Below are positions 34,716 through 45,811 of a stretch of DNA of 64,000 nt, piece by piece; position 1 is the first letter of the stretch; each line of letters opens with the position of its first letter. The notes under the pieces were generated by a model, which was not told the origin of the DNA, searched no databases, and saw only the letters and a program-made list of their open reading frames with translations. The translations under genes and the position numbers were made by a program. Source of the DNA: Campylobacter estrildidarum (GTDB lineage: Bacteria; Campylobacterota; Campylobacteria; Campylobacterales; Campylobacteraceae); contig NZ_NXLZ01000004.1 of NCBI RefSeq assembly GCF_005406205.1, forward strand, positions 62,001 to 126,000, in the 5' to 3' direction.

Positions 34716-35179
34716 TAAATTTCCCTGCTTAAATTAAGCATTTCAATCACGGTTGTCATAGCTTCAAAACCTTTATTTCCAGCTTTGCTTCCTGCTCTTT
34801 CTATGGCTTGTTCTATTGTATCAGTGGTGAGTACGCCAAAACTTACAGGAATATTATGGTTTAAACTTACATTAGCAATACCTTTTGTAGTTTCTGCAGC
34901 AACATAATCAAAATGTGGAGTTGATCCCCTAATCACAGCACCTATACAACAAATGGCGTCGAATTTTTGACTTTCTAAAGCTTTTTTTAAGATAAAAGGG
35001 AGCTCAAAAGCACCAGGAACAAGGATAAGACTTAAATTTTCTTCTTTTCCACCATGTCTTAAGAAGGCATCTTTTGCTCCTTCTACAAGACGATCGGTAA
35101 TTATATGATTAAATCTTGCATTAATGATCGCGATTTTTTCATTAGAATTTAGACTAAGTTTTCCTTCAATAATCTTCAT
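34715..35179 (-). CDS. ribH: RibH, lumazine synthase
   Basis: 154 residues with [16 protein letters not shown], the substrate loop [23 protein letters not shown], and the catalytic His of the latter. It forms 6,7-dimethyl-8-ribityllumazine, the riboflavin precursor, usually as an icosahedral shell. It overlaps kdsA by 4 bp and nusB by 1 bp. Confidence 0.96.
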   Translation of the reverse strand: MKIIEGKLSLNSNEKIAIINARFNHIITDRLVEGAKDAFLRHGGKEENLSLILVPGAFELPFILKKALESQKFDAICCIGAVIRGSTPHFDYVAAETTKGIANVSLNHNIPVSFGVLTTDTIEQAIERAGSKAGNKGFEAMTTVIEMLNLSREI

Positions 35180-35994
35180 TTAACATCCTTTTTTATAGTA
35201 TTTTGTATCTGTAAAAGTGTTTCAACGCAATTTTTAAGACGTGAAATTTCGAGCATATTAGGTCCATCACACAAAGCTTCGCAAGGATTTATGTGCGTTT
35301 CAAAGAAGAATCCATCTACGCCAACGGCTGCCGCTGCTCTAGCTAAAGGTTCTACAAATTCACTTTTTCCACCGCTTTTTCCACCACTAGCTCCTGGCAT
35401 TTGCACACTATGGGTTGCGTCAAACACCACTGGAGCAAATTCACGCATAATCACTAAGGATCTCATATCAACAACTAAATTTCCATAACCAAAACTAGAG
35501 CCTCTTTCGGCAATAAATACACCATTTTGTTTGGCTACTTCATAGCCTTCTTCATTTATACCTCTAGTTTGAAGAATTTTTTTCACGCTATATTTCATAT
35601 CACTTGGATTTAAAAATTGCCCTTTTTTTATGTTGACTTTCGCCTTAGTTTTAGCGGCTGCAACAAGTAAGTCAGTTTGGCGACATAAAAATGCTGGAAT
35701 TTGAAGTACATCGACCACTTCACCTACAATAGGTGCTTGATAACTCTCGTGAATATCGGTTAATATTTTCATATTAAATTCATTTTTTATATCTTGTAAA
35801 ATTTTAAGTCCTTCTTCGATTCCAGGGCCACGAAAAGAATCAATACTCGTTCGATTAGCTTTGTCAAAGCTTGATTTGAAATAAAATTCTATATTTTCAT
35901 TTTCGTTAAAATTTTTAAGTTGTTCAGCAACTTTAAATACTAAATCTTTACTTTCTATAACACAAGGACCAGCGATTAATACCATCTTTTTCAT
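35176..35994 (-). CDS. kdsA: KdsA, 3-deoxy-D-manno-octulosonate-8-phosphate synthase
   Basis: 272 residues with AGPCVIES at the N-terminus, [28 protein letters not shown] and [11 protein letters not shown], all typical of KdsA. It makes Kdo-8-P for the lipooligosaccharide core. I set the start at 35994 ([10 protein letters not shown]), as in C. jejuni, with AAAAGGAA just upstream. The longer frame adds 12 residues inside the transporter gene. The chosen ATG overlaps that gene's TGA (ATGA). Confidence 0.95.
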   Translation of the reverse strand: MKKMVLIAGPCVIESKDLVFKVAEQLKNFNENENIEFYFKSSFDKANRTSIDSFRGPGIEEGLKILQDIKNEFNMKILTDIHESYQAPIVGEVVDVLQIPAFLCRQTDLLVAAAKTKAKVNIKKGQFLNPSDMKYSVKKILQTRGINEEGYEVAKQNGVFIAERGSSFGYGNLVVDMRSLVIMREFAPVVFDATHSVQMPGASGGKSGGKSEFVEPLARAAAAVGVDGFFFETHINPCEALCDGPNMLEISRLKNCVETLLQIQNTIKKDVK

Positions 35995-36920
35995 TTTTTT
36001 CCTTTTACTACTAAAATTAATCCTCCGCAAATTATCCCTATTATACCTAAAAAAACCATAGTGCTTGGTAAATTATCGCCCAAAATTAATCCAACAATTA
36101 AACTAAAAATCACATCAAAATAACTCACACCCGCGACAATACCAGCTTGTTTGGCTATACCATAGGCTTTTGTAATATGAATTTGATAAATAGTGCCTAA
36201 AATTCCCATAATAAGAATGATTATCCAAGCTTTAAAGCTAGGCATTATAAAAGGAGCCAAAATAAAATCTAAATGTAAAGAATGTAATTTTTCAGGTTCT
36301 AAAAATTCAGCACCAATCATTGAAATTAAAGGCATAAGAGTTCCAAGAAAAATAAAAGAAAATGCAATTTGTTCTGTAGTATAAAATTGCCTTAATTTTC
36401 TAACGCTAGTGAGTGCCAATGCTGCTAAAAATCCACTTGTAATACCTATAATAGAATTTTTAAGATCAAAACCAGAGTGGTAAGCTTGATCAGCCCAAGG
36501 TTGAGTGATTAAAAGCATCCCTAAAAAAGCAATAAATATTCCAAGCCAACCTTTTTTTCCTATATTTTCTTTAAAAAAAACAAAAGCAATTAAAGTGATA
36601 AAAATTGGAGATGTTTTTTGAAAGGCAAAAGCACCTCCTAAGGTTATATTGGAAACATTATAAAAAAACATATAAAGAGATAGTGTTCCTACGATTCCGC
36701 GAAACGCTAAGAGCCAAAAATGCCCACCATCTTTATGAACTTTTGAGTGTTTTAATAACCAGAGTATAAACACAACTCCTATGATATTTCTAAAAAACAT
36801 AATTTCAATTGAGCTTATTTCTTGACTTAGAATTTTAGCACAAGCCCCCATAAGAGTAAAATCTAGACAAGCTAAAAGCATAAAATAAATTCCTAAGTTA
36901 TGCTTGATAATTTTTAGCAT
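35991..36920 (-). CDS. EamA/DMT-superfamily transporter
   Basis: 309 residues with ten predicted membrane helices in two EamA repeats; motifs [14 protein letters not shown] and [19 protein letters not shown] in the first, and [22 protein letters not shown] in the second. The substrate is unknown; relatives export amino acids, nucleobases or other metabolites. It is the promoter-proximal gene of the kdsA-ribH-nusB-pyrF run. Confidence 0.88.
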   Translation of the reverse strand: MLKIIKHNLGIYFMLLACLDFTLMGACAKILSQEISSIEIMFFRNIIGVVFILWLLKHSKVHKDGGHFWLLAFRGIVGTLSLYMFFYNVSNITLGGAFAFQKTSPIFITLIAFVFFKENIGKKGWLGIFIAFLGMLLITQPWADQAYHSGFDLKNSIIGITSGFLAALALTSVRKLRQFYTTEQIAFSFIFLGTLMPLISMIGAEFLEPEKLHSLHLDFILAPFIMPSFKAWIIILIMGILGTIYQIHITKAYGIAKQAGIVAGVSYFDVIFSLIVGLILGDNLPSTMVFLGIIGIICGGLILVVKGKK

Positions 36921-36974
36921 TTTTATTCCTTGATTAATTCTAGTCTTTTTTGCTTAATATTAAGGCAAATTTTA

Positions 36975-36980
36975 TATAAT
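36975..36980 (+). promoter_or_regulatory. candidate -10 box for der operon
   Basis: TATAAT 32 nt before the der ATG in the 92-bp divergent gap; an imperfect palindrome TTGCTTAATATTAAGGCAA (36950-36968) lies just upstream. Confidence 0.45.
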
Positions 36981-37012
36981 TTTTCTTAAAAATAAAATTT
37001 TTTAGGAAAGAA

Positions 37013-38401
37013 ATGCAAAGTATTATACTTGTAGGTAAACCTAATGTTGGCAAATCAAGTCTTTTTAATAGAATGGCAAAAAAAAGAATAGCAATTACAA
37101 GTGAAATTTCAGGTACAACTAGAGATACAAATAAAACAGAGGTTGATATCGGTTCTAAAAAAGCTTTTATTATTGATAGTGGTGGTCTTGATGAGAGTGA
37201 TGAGCTTTTTAAAAATGTTAAAAAAAATACTTTAAAAGTTGCTAAAGAAAGTGATATTATTCTTTACTTAGTTGATGGAAAATTAACTCTTGATGAAGAA
37301 GATAGAAGTTTTTTTTATTCTCTAAAAAAATTAAATAAACCTATAGCTTTGGTTATTAATAAAGTGGATAATAAAAAAGATGAGGAAAGAGCTTGGGAAT
37401 TTATAAATTTTGGAGTAAAAGAAATTTTTAATATTTCTGTAACACACAATATTGGACTTGATGAGCTTTATGACTGGTTGGAGCAATTTTTAAATGAAAC
37501 TAGCTTGGTTCCTGATGAAGAGCAAGATTTAGAAGATTTTTTAGAGCATTATGATGAAAACAAACAAGAATTGCAATTTAAAGAGATAGATCAAAATCAT
37601 ATTAGAGTAGGGATTGTAGGTCGTGTTAATGTTGGAAAATCAAGCCTTTTAAATGCTTTAGTCAAACAAGAACGTAGCGTCGTTAGTAGTATAGCTGGAA
37701 CTACAATCGATCCTGTAAATGAAGCTATAACTCATCAAGATAAAACAATAGAATTTGTAGATACTGCAGGTATTAGAAAACGTGGAAAAATTCAAGGGTT
37801 AGAAAGATTTGCTTTAAATCGTACTGAAAAAATTTTGCAAAATTCTCAAATCGCACTTTTGGTTTTAGATGCAGATGAAGGCTTTAATGAACTTGATGAA
37901 AGAATAGCAGGGCTTATTGCAAAATATTATTTAGGTGTTATTATAGTTTTAAATAAATGGGATAAAAGTGAGCTTGATTTTGATAAAACGGTTAAGGAAT
38001 TAAAACTTGATCGTTTTAAATTTTTAGCCCATGCGCCTATTGTTAGTGTTTCAGCTTTAAGTGGTAAGAGAGTGCATGTAATACTTGATAAAATTTTACA
38101 AGTTTTTGAAAATTTCATACAAAAAATCCCAACTTCAAAACTTAATAATTTGATCGAAAGCGCAACCAAAGCACACCCATTGCCACATGATTATGGAAAA
38201 TTGGTTAAAATTTATTATGCTGTGCAATATGATGTTGCCCCTCCAAAAATCGCTTTAATTATGAATCGCCCAAAAGCTTTGCATTTTAGTTATAAGCGTT
38301 ATTTACAAAATAAAATAAGAAAAGAATTTGATTTTGAGGGAGTGCCTTTAATTATTGCTTCGCGCAAAAAGGGAAGCAAGGAAAATGATGAGAATGGATA
38401 A
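37013..38401 (+). CDS. der: Der (EngA), double-domain ribosome-assembly GTPase
   Basis: 462 residues: first G domain with [10 protein letters not shown] (8-17), DSGGLDE and NKVD; second G domain with [11 protein letters not shown] (about 203-213), DTAGIRKRG and NKWD; C-terminal KH-like domain. Required for 50S maturation. First gene of a rightward operon; its end overlaps aroK. Confidence 0.97.
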   Translation: MQSIILVGKPNVGKSSLFNRMAKKRIAITSEISGTTRDTNKTEVDIGSKKAFIIDSGGLDESDELFKNVKKNTLKVAKESDIILYLVDGKLTLDEEDRSFFYSLKKLNKPIALVINKVDNKKDEERAWEFINFGVKEIFNISVTHNIGLDELYDWLEQFLNETSLVPDEEQDLEDFLEHYDENKQELQFKEIDQNHIRVGIVGRVNVGKSSLLNALVKQERSVVSSIAGTTIDPVNEAITHQDKTIEFVDTAGIRKRGKIQGLERFALNRTEKILQNSQIALLVLDADEGFNELDERIAGLIAKYYLGVIIVLNKWDKSELDFDKTVKELKLDRFKFLAHAPIVSVSALSGKRVHVILDKILQVFENFIQKIPTSKLNNLIESATKAHPLPHDYGKLVKIYYAVQYDVAPPKIALIMNRPKALHFSYKRYLQNKIRKEFDFEGVPLIIASRKKGSKENDENG

Positions 38402-38882
38402 TATTATTTTTATCGGTTTTATGGGATGCGGAAAGAGCACTATAGCTAGAGCATTGTCTGTAGAGTTAGACCGAATTTTTTTAGACAGCGATTTATTGAT
38501 TGAGACGAAATTTAAGCAAAGTGTTAATGAAATTTTTAAAAATAAAGGCGAGTGTTTTTTTAGAGAACAAGAACAAAAATTAGCTGATTTTTTTATTTTT
38601 TGTCAAAATACTTGTATTGCAAGTGGTGGCGGTTTTATTAACGTAAAAAATTTGGAAAAAATTGGATCGAGTGTTTATTTAAGGGCTGATTTTGAGTATT
38701 TGAAAAAGCGTTTAAATAAAGATGAAATTACTAAAAGACCTTTATTTTTTGATGAAATTAAAGCAAAAAAGTTATATAATGAAAGAATAAAAATTTATGA
38801 AGATAAAGCTGATGTGATATTGGATATTGAAAATAAAAGTATTGATGAGCTTATAAGTGAATTAAAAAAGGTATTTAAATGA
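38388..38882 (+). CDS. aroK: AroK, shikimate kinase
   Basis: About 164 residues with the P-loop GFMGCGKST (10-18), DSDLLIE and the GGG motif CIASGGGFI, plus KRPLF near the lid. It phosphorylates shikimate in aromatic amino-acid synthesis; aroE is also in this window. Three ATGs crowd the start (38385, 38388, 38394); I chose 38388 by spacing from AAGG at 38378-38381. It overlaps der by 14 bp and trpS by 4 bp. Confidence 0.92.
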   Translation: MRMDNIIFIGFMGCGKSTIARALSVELDRIFLDSDLLIETKFKQSVNEIFKNKGECFFREQEQKLADFFIFCQNTCIASGGGFINVKNLEKIGSSVYLRADFEYLKKRLNKDEITKRPLFFDEIKAKKLYNERIKIYEDKADVILDIENKSIDELISELKKVFK

Positions 38883-39838
38883 GAGTATTAACCGGAATTC
38901 AACCTAGTGGAGATTTGCATATAGGAAATTATTTTGGTGCGATCAAACAAATGATAGATGCGCAAAATACAAGTGAAATGTTTATATTTATTGCCAATTA
39001 TCATGCTATGACTTCTTTACAAAATGGGGAAAAATTGAAAGAAAATTCGCTTAAAGCCGCGGCTGCTTTTTTAAGCCTTGGTATTGATCCTGAAAAAAGT
39101 GTATTTTGGTTACAAAGCGATGTGAAAGAAGTGATGGAGCTTTATTGGATTTTATCACAATTTACCCCTATGGGTTTATTAGAGCGTGCGCATAGCTATA
39201 AAGATAAAATTGCGAAAGGACTAAGTGCTTCTCATGGACTTTTTTCTTATCCTGTTTTAATGGCAGCAGATATTTTACTTTTTGATACTCAACTTGTTCC
39301 TGTAGGCAAGGATCAAATTCAGCATGTAGAAATTGCACGTGATATTGCTTTAAAGATAAATAATGAGTGGGGAGAAATTTTTATTCTACCTGAAGCTAAA
39401 ATCAACAAAGATCTTGCCGTTATTGTAGGGACTGATGGAGCTAAAATGAGTAAATCTTATAAAAACACTATAGATATTTTTAGCAATGAAAAAACTTTAA
39501 AAAAACAAATTTCATCTATAATAACCGATAGTACGCCTTTAGAAGAACCTAAAAATTCCGAAGAATGTAATGTTTTTAAAATAGCAAAGTTATTTTTAGA
39601 TAAAGAAAGAGAAAAAGATTTACAAGATCGTTACCTAAAAGGAGGTGAAGGCTACGGGCATTTTAAAGCATATTTAAATGAACTCATTAATGATTATTTT
39701 CAAGATGCAAGGCAAAAATATAATGAATTTTTAGAAAAACCTTCGTATTTGAAAGAAATTTTAAATTTTGGTGCTAATAAGGCCAAAAATATAGCCCGAG
39801 AAAAAATGCAAAAAATTTATGATAAAATAGGCTTATAA
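38879..39838 (+). CDS. trpS: TrpS, tryptophanyl-tRNA synthetase
   Basis: 319 residues, class [16 protein letters not shown] (HIGN at 14-17), [15 protein letters not shown], and KMSKS near residue 196. Standard bacterial length. Linked by overlap to aroK and by a 9-nt gap to serS. Confidence 0.97.
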   Translation: MRVLTGIQPSGDLHIGNYFGAIKQMIDAQNTSEMFIFIANYHAMTSLQNGEKLKENSLKAAAAFLSLGIDPEKSVFWLQSDVKEVMELYWILSQFTPMGLLERAHSYKDKIAKGLSASHGLFSYPVLMAADILLFDTQLVPVGKDQIQHVEIARDIALKINNEWGEIFILPEAKINKDLAVIVGTDGAKMSKSYKNTIDIFSNEKTLKKQISSIITDSTPLEEPKNSEECNVFKIAKLFLDKEREKDLQDRYLKGGEGYGHFKAYLNELINDYFQDARQKYNEFLEKPSYLKEILNFGANKAKNIAREKMQKIYDKIGL

Positions 39839-39847
39839 GGAGTAAGA

Positions 39848-41083
39848 ATGCTAGATTTAAAAAATTTACAAAATAATTTTGATGAGGTGGCTAAAAAGCT
39901 AAAAAATAAAAAGGTAGATGAAAATTTACTCAAACAACTTGCTGAAATTTTTATTGAATTGAAAAAGGAAAAAACTGCTTTAGAAGAATTGCAAGCCTTT
40001 CAAAATAAATTCAGTAAAGAGCTTGTTAATGCTCAAGATAAAGAAGATTTAAAAGTAAAACTAAGCGAAAATAAAAATAAAATCAATGAGCAAAATCAAA
40101 AAGTTAATATTTTAGAGGATAAACTTGAAAATATTGCACATAGTATTCCAAATATTCCTGATAATATTGTCCCTATAGGTGAAGATGAAGATGAAAATGT
40201 TGAGATAAAAAAAGTTCTTACACCGCCTAATTTTGATTTTGAGCCAAAAGAACACCATGATTTAGGTGAAAATTTGGATTGGCTTGATTTTGTTAGAGGG
40301 GTTAAAATTTCTGAAAGCCGTTTTTGTGTGCTTAAGAACGAAGGAGCTTTATTAAGCCGAGCTTTGGTAAATTATATGATAGACTTTAATAGAAGCAGAG
40401 GATTTAACTTTGTAAATGTGCCTTATTTGGTTAATAGTGCTACTATGTTTGGAACAGGACAATTGCCAAAATTTAAAGACGATATGTATAAAGTGGAAGA
40501 TGAAGATTTGTATCTTATTTCAACTTCTGAAATTCCAGTAACCAATCTTTATAGTGGAGAAATTTTAGCAAGTGAAAATTTACCGATTAAAATGACTTGT
40601 TATAGTGCTTGTTTTAGAAAAGAAGCAGGTAGTGCAGGGCGTGATACTAGAGGAATTATCCGTCAACATCAATTTGAAAAAGTAGAACTTGTTAGTATTA
40701 CAAAACCTGAACAGAGTGATAGTGTGTTTAATGAAATGGTTGAATGTGCCAGCGATTTGTTAAGTTCTTTAGGATTGGCTCATAGACATTTAATGCTTTG
40801 TACCGGAGATTTGGGTTTTAGTGCTGCAAAAACAATTGATCTTGAAGTTTGGATTCCTTCTCAAAATAAATATCGTGAAATTAGCTCTGTTTCAAATTGT
40901 CGCGATTTTCAAGCAAGACGTGCTAAAATTCGCTATAAAAACGATCAGGGTAAAAACGAATTAGTCCATACTTTAAATGGCTCTTCATTGGCTGTAGGTA
41001 GAACTTTGGTTGCAATAATGGAAAATTATCAAGATAGAGATGGAAAAATCATCATTCCTGATGTTTTAAGAAAATATTTTTAG
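39848..41083 (+). CDS. serS: SerS, seryl-tRNA synthetase
   Basis: 411 residues: N-terminal coiled-coil tRNA-binding arm (about 30-105), then the class II core with motif 2 [20 protein letters not shown] and motif 3 [20 protein letters not shown]. Charges tRNA-Ser, and tRNA-Sec if selenocysteine is used. An AAGGAG site precedes the ATG. Confidence 0.97.
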   Translation: MLDLKNLQNNFDEVAKKLKNKKVDENLLKQLAEIFIELKKEKTALEELQAFQNKFSKELVNAQDKEDLKVKLSENKNKINEQNQKVNILEDKLENIAHSIPNIPDNIVPIGEDEDENVEIKKVLTPPNFDFEPKEHHDLGENLDWLDFVRGVKISESRFCVLKNEGALLSRALVNYMIDFNRSRGFNFVNVPYLVNSATMFGTGQLPKFKDDMYKVEDEDLYLISTSEIPVTNLYSGEILASENLPIKMTCYSACFRKEAGSAGRDTRGIIRQHQFEKVELVSITKPEQSDSVFNEMVECASDLLSSLGLAHRHLMLCTGDLGFSAAKTIDLEVWIPSQNKYREISSVSNCRDFQARRAKIRYKNDQGKNELVHTLNGSSLAVGRTLVAIMENYQDRDGKIIIPDVLRKYF

Positions 41084-41092
41084 AGAAAATAA

Positions 41093-43567
41093 ATGGCTGA
41101 AAAAGAAGATATTGTATTAGAAGAATCCGAAGATAATTTAAATAAGGAAAGACTTGATGAGAGTTTAGGTGATTTTAAGGGTCAAGAAGGACAAGCCCCT
41201 GAAGACGAAGAATTTTTATCATTATCAGAAGAATCTTCTAGCGAAAATAGTGATACCGGTTTTAACTTTACTCGAGAGAGTGCTCCTGAAGATACTCCGC
41301 CTCCTACCGATGAAGAGGTTAAAGATAAGGAACAATTTATCCCTTGGTATAAAGATAGAAAATTTATCTCGCTTGTAGGCGCATCTACTTTCTTAATTTG
41401 TATTTTGGTATTTACTCTTTTTTATTTAATTTTTAGTGAAGGAAATATAAAACCCGATATTATTGCTTCAAAACCTGTAGAGCAACCTGATATTGTTCCA
41501 GATGAATCCTATAAATATAATCATGATATGTCAAAAATTGATGAGATGATACAAAAGGCTAATGCACTTTATTTTAGAGGAGAAATTGATCAGGCTTTAA
41601 GAATTTATAAACAAGTTGCTATTTATAATGAGTCTTTATCAAATTACAATCTAGGTGTTTCTCAAATGAATGAGGGAAAGCTCAATGAAGCGTTTGAAAG
41701 TTTTAAAAAAGCCATAGCAAGTGGAGAAAATCAAAGTGTATCGGCTATAAATGCTGCAGTTTGTGCTTTAAAGCTTGGCGATAAAGAAAAATTTAAATAT
41801 TACATAGATTTGGCAGAAGTTTATCTCTCAAAAGAAGGAAAATCTAAATTATACAATTATTATTTAGCTTTGATAGATTATTATAAAGGATATTATCCAG
41901 AAGCTTTACAAATGTTTCAACAAGTCAATATTGAACCTTACATAGATACAGCTAAGTACTTATCAGCTAAAATCTATGCAAAAATGGATTTTGATGCAAA
42001 GGCAGTGCAGCAATTAAATACACAAGGGAATTTTGAATCAAGTCTTTCTTTAGGTCTTTTATATGCTAGAATGGGAGAATATGATAAAGCTAAAACTTTT
42101 TTAAATACAGCTATGAAAATTGAAAGAGATTTTAATCAAAGCTTGGCTGCCTTAACTTTAGTGGATATAAAAACGGGCGATTATCAAAATATGCTTACGC
42201 GTTTGCAAAATATATATAAAAATAATGATGAAAATAAATATAAAGTTCTGGGTACATATAAGATTAAGACACGTTTAAATAAGAATTTATTTGATATTTC
42301 TATAGCACAGAATAATTTTTCTAAAGATATACTAAAAAAAACCAAAAATCAATTTGATTTGCTTTTTTATTATGCTCCTTATCAAGTATTTGATTCTAAA
42401 CAGGCATCACTTTATATAGAAAAAGCTAATATTGTAGATTTTATTGATGATGGTGCAAATTCTAAAAATTATTTAACTATAAGCAAAACTTTATCTTCTA
42501 CTAATATTAAAATCGCCAATGTTATTAATCATGCACTTAATCAGCAGTTAAGACTTGCAAATGAAGAATTTCAAAATTTATTAAATAGCTATCCAGAACA
42601 TAGTATTTTGCAGTATAACTTAGCTTTAACTTATGCGCAAATGCAAAATTATGAGCTCGCTTATAAATATTTTTCTAGTTCTTATCATCTAAATCCTAAA
42701 AATTATTTAGCGGGTGTATTTGCAATGTTGTGTGGTAAATTAAGTGATTTGGATACAACTAAACTTTATAATGAGATTCTTGAAAATATGAGTGCTGATA
42801 CTAATTCTAATACCATGCAAAAGAGTATGTTATTTTTAGCTAATAGTGATTATGTTTCTATGTTGCCTTATTTAGATGAAAGTAATAAAAAAGAAACGCC
42901 ATTAAGTCTTATTTTTGAAGCTATTATTGCTAAAAACAATAATCTTAATAATCAAGTAGATGTAAAAATTGCTAAATTAAGATCAGAGTTGCCGCAAGAT
43001 ATTGTTGCAAATATTTTATATTTTAACTCTTTAAATTCAAATTTTAATATTAAAGAATATGCGCAAAATGCACAAATTCATTTTAAAAATTTAAAAATTG
43101 ATTATCGGAATGTTTTTGGAGGACCTAATATTGCAAGGGAGCTGTACGTTAGTTTAATGCACATTTCAGGACTTTTAAATTTGGAAAGAAATAAATTTAA
43201 AGAATTGATGAATACTTCAAAATTTAAGAGTGAAGGCGTTATTCAAACTCTAGCGTATTTGGACATATTTGCACAACAATATCAAGAGTCTTATGCACTT
43301 TATAATGTATTAATTGATGATTTAAAAATTAAAGATAGTAGAACTTTATTTTTAGCTGCAGTAGCTGCTATAGGAGCAAATAATCCAAATTCAGCTATAG
43401 CACTTCTTCAACTTTCAAAATTTAGCGATAAAAATAATAAAGAAAGTAAAGCTGCATTAGGTTTGCTTTATCAAGAAGTACAAAATTATGAAGCTGCAAT
43501 GTCACAGTACAAAACCTTACCTAATGATTTTAAGAGTGAATTTTTTACCTTTGATATTAAAGATTAA
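41093..43567 (+). CDS. pflB: PflB, TPR-containing flagellar motor scaffold protein
   Basis: 824 residues: acidic cytoplasmic N-terminus (1-88), one membrane helix (about 91-114), then a long periplasmic series of TPR-like helical repeats (e.g. ANALYFRGEIDQALRIYKQV, LQYNLALTYAQMQNYELAYK, KAALGLLYQEVQNYEAAMSQ). Position and layout match Cj0390 of C. jejuni, known as PflB, which with PflA forms the periplasmic medial disk that anchors extra stator complexes for high torque. It follows serS by 9 nt; a strong hairpin ends the unit. Confidence 0.88.
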   Translation: MAEKEDIVLEESEDNLNKERLDESLGDFKGQEGQAPEDEEFLSLSEESSSENSDTGFNFTRESAPEDTPPPTDEEVKDKEQFIPWYKDRKFISLVGASTFLICILVFTLFYLIFSEGNIKPDIIASKPVEQPDIVPDESYKYNHDMSKIDEMIQKANALYFRGEIDQALRIYKQVAIYNESLSNYNLGVSQMNEGKLNEAFESFKKAIASGENQSVSAINAAVCALKLGDKEKFKYYIDLAEVYLSKEGKSKLYNYYLALIDYYKGYYPEALQMFQQVNIEPYIDTAKYLSAKIYAKMDFDAKAVQQLNTQGNFESSLSLGLLYARMGEYDKAKTFLNTAMKIERDFNQSLAALTLVDIKTGDYQNMLTRLQNIYKNNDENKYKVLGTYKIKTRLNKNLFDISIAQNNFSKDILKKTKNQFDLLFYYAPYQVFDSKQASLYIEKANIVDFIDDGANSKNYLTISKTLSSTNIKIANVINHALNQQLRLANEEFQNLLNSYPEHSILQYNLALTYAQMQNYELAYKYFSSSYHLNPKNYLAGVFAMLCGKLSDLDTTKLYNEILENMSADTNSNTMQKSMLFLANSDYVSMLPYLDESNKKETPLSLIFEAIIAKNNNLNNQVDVKIAKLRSELPQDIVANILYFNSLNSNFNIKEYAQNAQIHFKNLKIDYRNVFGGPNIARELYVSLMHISGLLNLERNKFKELMNTSKFKSEGVIQTLAYLDIFAQQYQESYALYNVLIDDLKIKDSRTLFLAAVAAIGANNPNSAIALLQLSKFSDKNNKESKAALGLLYQEVQNYEAAMSQYKTLPNDFKSEFFTFDIKD

Positions 43568-43605
43568 AATTAAAGATGTTTGGAAAAAACCAAACATCTT
43601 TAATT
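43568..43605. terminator. bidirectional terminator between pflB and the sigma-28 gene
   Basis: Two 16-base arms (43568-43583 and 43590-43605, core AAAGATGTTTGG / CCAAACATCTTT) pair perfectly around an A6 loop. The structure begins at the pflB stop and ends at the stop of the convergent gene. Confidence 0.85.
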
Positions 43606-44242
43606 AGGCTTGAAGATCTAAAGTCTTCCCTCCAAGTTCATCGATACGATCGGTAACTTTTTTGATTGCCGCCTCCATAGTATCTTGGCTGATTTGAGGA
43701 AGCTTGTCACCCCACATTTTTTCTGCTTGCTCAAAACCTTTTTTTATACCCTCAAGTCCTTCTTTGAGTTTGTCAACATCATTTCCAGCACCATTGATTA
43801 CAAAATCAGCAATACGATTTGCTGTATTTTCAATACCGAAAAATCCGTCTTCGCTTACAAGCTGCTTTAGCTCATCAGCGTTCATAGAAAGTGGATTTTT
43901 ACCACTATAACCTAAAGATGCAAAATCAATATTTGAGAGAATGGACTCAGCAGTATTTAAATCACCTCCACCTAAAAGCGCATTAATTCCAGCTTGAGCA
44001 CTGCTTGTTCCAAAAACTGTATTCATGGTCTGTTGCTGAAATTGCACTAGATAAAGTTGAGTAATACCTTTTCCTCCAAGTGCGTTTAATTTTTCAAGAG
44101 TATTTTTGTTTATATCTTTACTTGAATTCGCACTTTGGACATTTGTATCTTTCGTATTTTTTTTAGCATCTTCATCTGCCTTTTTATTGCTAACTTGTGT
44201 TTGCGTCATGCTAGCGATATTTGAATAAGCATTCACTTGCAT
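43604..44242 (-). CDS. probable flagellar co-expressed (Fed-type) protein
   Basis: 212 residues, no signal peptide, low in cysteine. The N-terminal 55 residues are Ser/Asn/Lys/Thr-rich (SNIASMTQTQVSNKKADEDA). The rest is helical with LEKLNALGGKGITQLYLVQF and PLSMNADELKQLVSEDGFFG, like proteins secreted through the flagellar system. A sigma-28-type promoter (TAAA-N17-CGATAT) is directly upstream. From memory, C. jejuni Cj0391c in this position is a sigma-28-dependent gene not needed for motility itself. The molecular function is unknown. Confidence 0.75.
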   Translation of the reverse strand: MQVNAYSNIASMTQTQVSNKKADEDAKKNTKDTNVQSANSSKDINKNTLEKLNALGGKGITQLYLVQFQQQTMNTVFGTSSAQAGINALLGGGDLNTAESILSNIDFASLGYSGKNPLSMNADELKQLVSEDGFFGIENTANRIADFVINGAGNDVDKLKEGLEGIKKGFEQAEKMWGDKLPQISQDTMEAAIKKVTDRIDELGGKTLDLQA

Positions 44243-44272
44243 CTTAGCTCCTTTATTGTGAGGTTACTTTTT

Positions 44273-44299
44273 ATATCGGTTTTTTTAAATAAAATTTTA
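44273..44299 (-). promoter_or_regulatory. sigma-28 (FliA) promoter
   Basis: On the minus strand TAAA (44296-44299) and CGATAT (44273-44278) are spaced by 17 bases, the form of Campylobacter FliA promoters. The -10 ends about 30 bases before the start codon, with AAAGGAG between. Confidence 0.7.
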
Positions 44300-44334
44300 T
44301 ATTTTAATATATTTTTTAATTAATTCTTTTAAAA

Positions 44335-45777
44335 TTATTTTAAATAATAAGATATTTGCTCTTTTTCTAGTATTCTTATAAGATTACTTGTTCCTTCAAT
44401 TCCTGTTGGAAAACCTGCAGTGAGTAAATAGCATTTATCTTCTTTAATAAAACCTTTTTCTACAGCCGATTTTACTGCATCTTTTAATAATTCTGTTAAA
44501 GCGCTACTTTTATTGATCAAAATAGCAGGATTAACTCCCCAAACTATACTTAAAGAATTAAGAGTTTTTTCAGAATGACCAACAGCTATAATTTCCATAT
44601 TGGGTCGATATCTTGAAATTTTTAGTGCGGATTTACCACTACTCGTAAGAGAAAAAATCGCACTGGTGTTTAAATTATTGGCAAGATTAGCTGAAGAACG
44701 CATAACTTTATCTGTATTGTCTAGATTTTCAAAATCGTTAAATTTATTGTAAGGATAATGTTTTTCAGTTTCTATAATAGTTTGACACATTATATCAACC
44801 GCATTAGCGGGATCTATACCTACAGCACTTTCTTCACTAAGCATAACTGCATCACTGCCATCTAATACTGCATTGGCAACGTCGGAAATCTCAGCCCTTG
44901 TTGCGGTTTTGCTTTTTGCAAGAGAAAAAAGCATTTGTGTAGCTGTAATAACAGGTTTGGAAGCATTATTAGCCTTATGAATAATTTCTTTTTGGATATT
45001 AGGAACTTTATAGTAAGGCACTTCTATGCCTAAATCTCCACGTGCAACCATAATACCATCACTTGAGGCTATAATTTCATCTATATTTTCAACCGCATCA
45101 AATTTTTCTATTTTAGCAAAAATAGCTATTTTTGCATTGTTTTTTATAAGAATTTCACGCACTTGATTGATATCATGAGCATTTTGTACAAAAGAAATGG
45201 CAAGAAAGTCGACTTCATTTTGTATCCCCCAAATTAAATCATCCCTATCTTTTTTAGTAATTACATCTATGTTAATCTTAGTGTTTGGAAAATTAATACC
45301 TTTATTTGAATTTAAAAAACCATCATTTTCGATAACGGTTTCAATTTTTTCAGAATCAATAGCAGTTACTTTAGCTCGAATAGATCCATCGTATAAATAT
45401 ATATATTCGTCAAGCTTAAGCATATTTAAGATTTCACTTTGATTGATGCTGATTTTATAGTGATTGTTTGTGATTTGCTCCCCTATAATTTTTTCACGAT
45501 AAAAGTCAAGCTTATCATTCTTTTTAAGTTCAAAGGGAGTTTTTAGCTCTCCTGTGCGAATTTTAGGACCACTAATATCTTGCAAAATTCCTATGCGGAC
45601 ATTCAGTTCTTTTGCAACTTTTCGTATGGATTCAAGATTATTTTTATGGTATTCATGAGTTCCATGAGAAAAATTTAAACGAAAAACATTTACACCGTTA
45701 ATAATCATTTGACGCAAAACATCTTCTTTTTCACTTGCTGGCCCAACTGTAGCTACGATTTTTGTTTTTTTTAGCAT
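44335..45777 (-). CDS. pyk: Pyk, pyruvate kinase
   Basis: 480 residues: KIVATVGPASE and VFRLNFSHGTHEYH at the N-terminus, the catalytic IFAKIEKFDAVENIDEII, the metal site MVARGDLGIEVP, ATQMLFSL and the C-terminal allosteric domain. Campylobacter lacks phosphofructokinase, so Pyk serves mainly to pass PEP from gluconeogenic carbon or glycerol phosphate to pyruvate. It is separated from mqo by 34 bp. Confidence 0.96.
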   Translation of the reverse strand: MLKKTKIVATVGPASEKEDVLRQMIINGVNVFRLNFSHGTHEYHKNNLESIRKVAKELNVRIGILQDISGPKIRTGELKTPFELKKNDKLDFYREKIIGEQITNNHYKISINQSEILNMLKLDEYIYLYDGSIRAKVTAIDSEKIETVIENDGFLNSNKGINFPNTKINIDVITKKDRDDLIWGIQNEVDFLAISFVQNAHDINQVREILIKNNAKIAIFAKIEKFDAVENIDEIIASSDGIMVARGDLGIEVPYYKVPNIQKEIIHKANNASKPVITATQMLFSLAKSKTATRAEISDVANAVLDGSDAVMLSEESAVGIDPANAVDIMCQTIIETEKHYPYNKFNDFENLDNTDKVMRSSANLANNLNTSAIFSLTSSGKSALKISRYRPNMEIIAVGHSEKTLNSLSIVWGVNPAILINKSSALTELLKDAVKSAVEKGFIKEDKCYLLTAGFPTGIEGTSNLIRILEKEQISYYLK

Positions 45778-45811
45778 AAATAAAATCCTTTTTATTATTC
45801 TATTTTAAAAA

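Noticed and set aside
43685-43910. Frames antisense to the sigma-28 gene
   Set aside because: No start signals; shadows of the coding strand.
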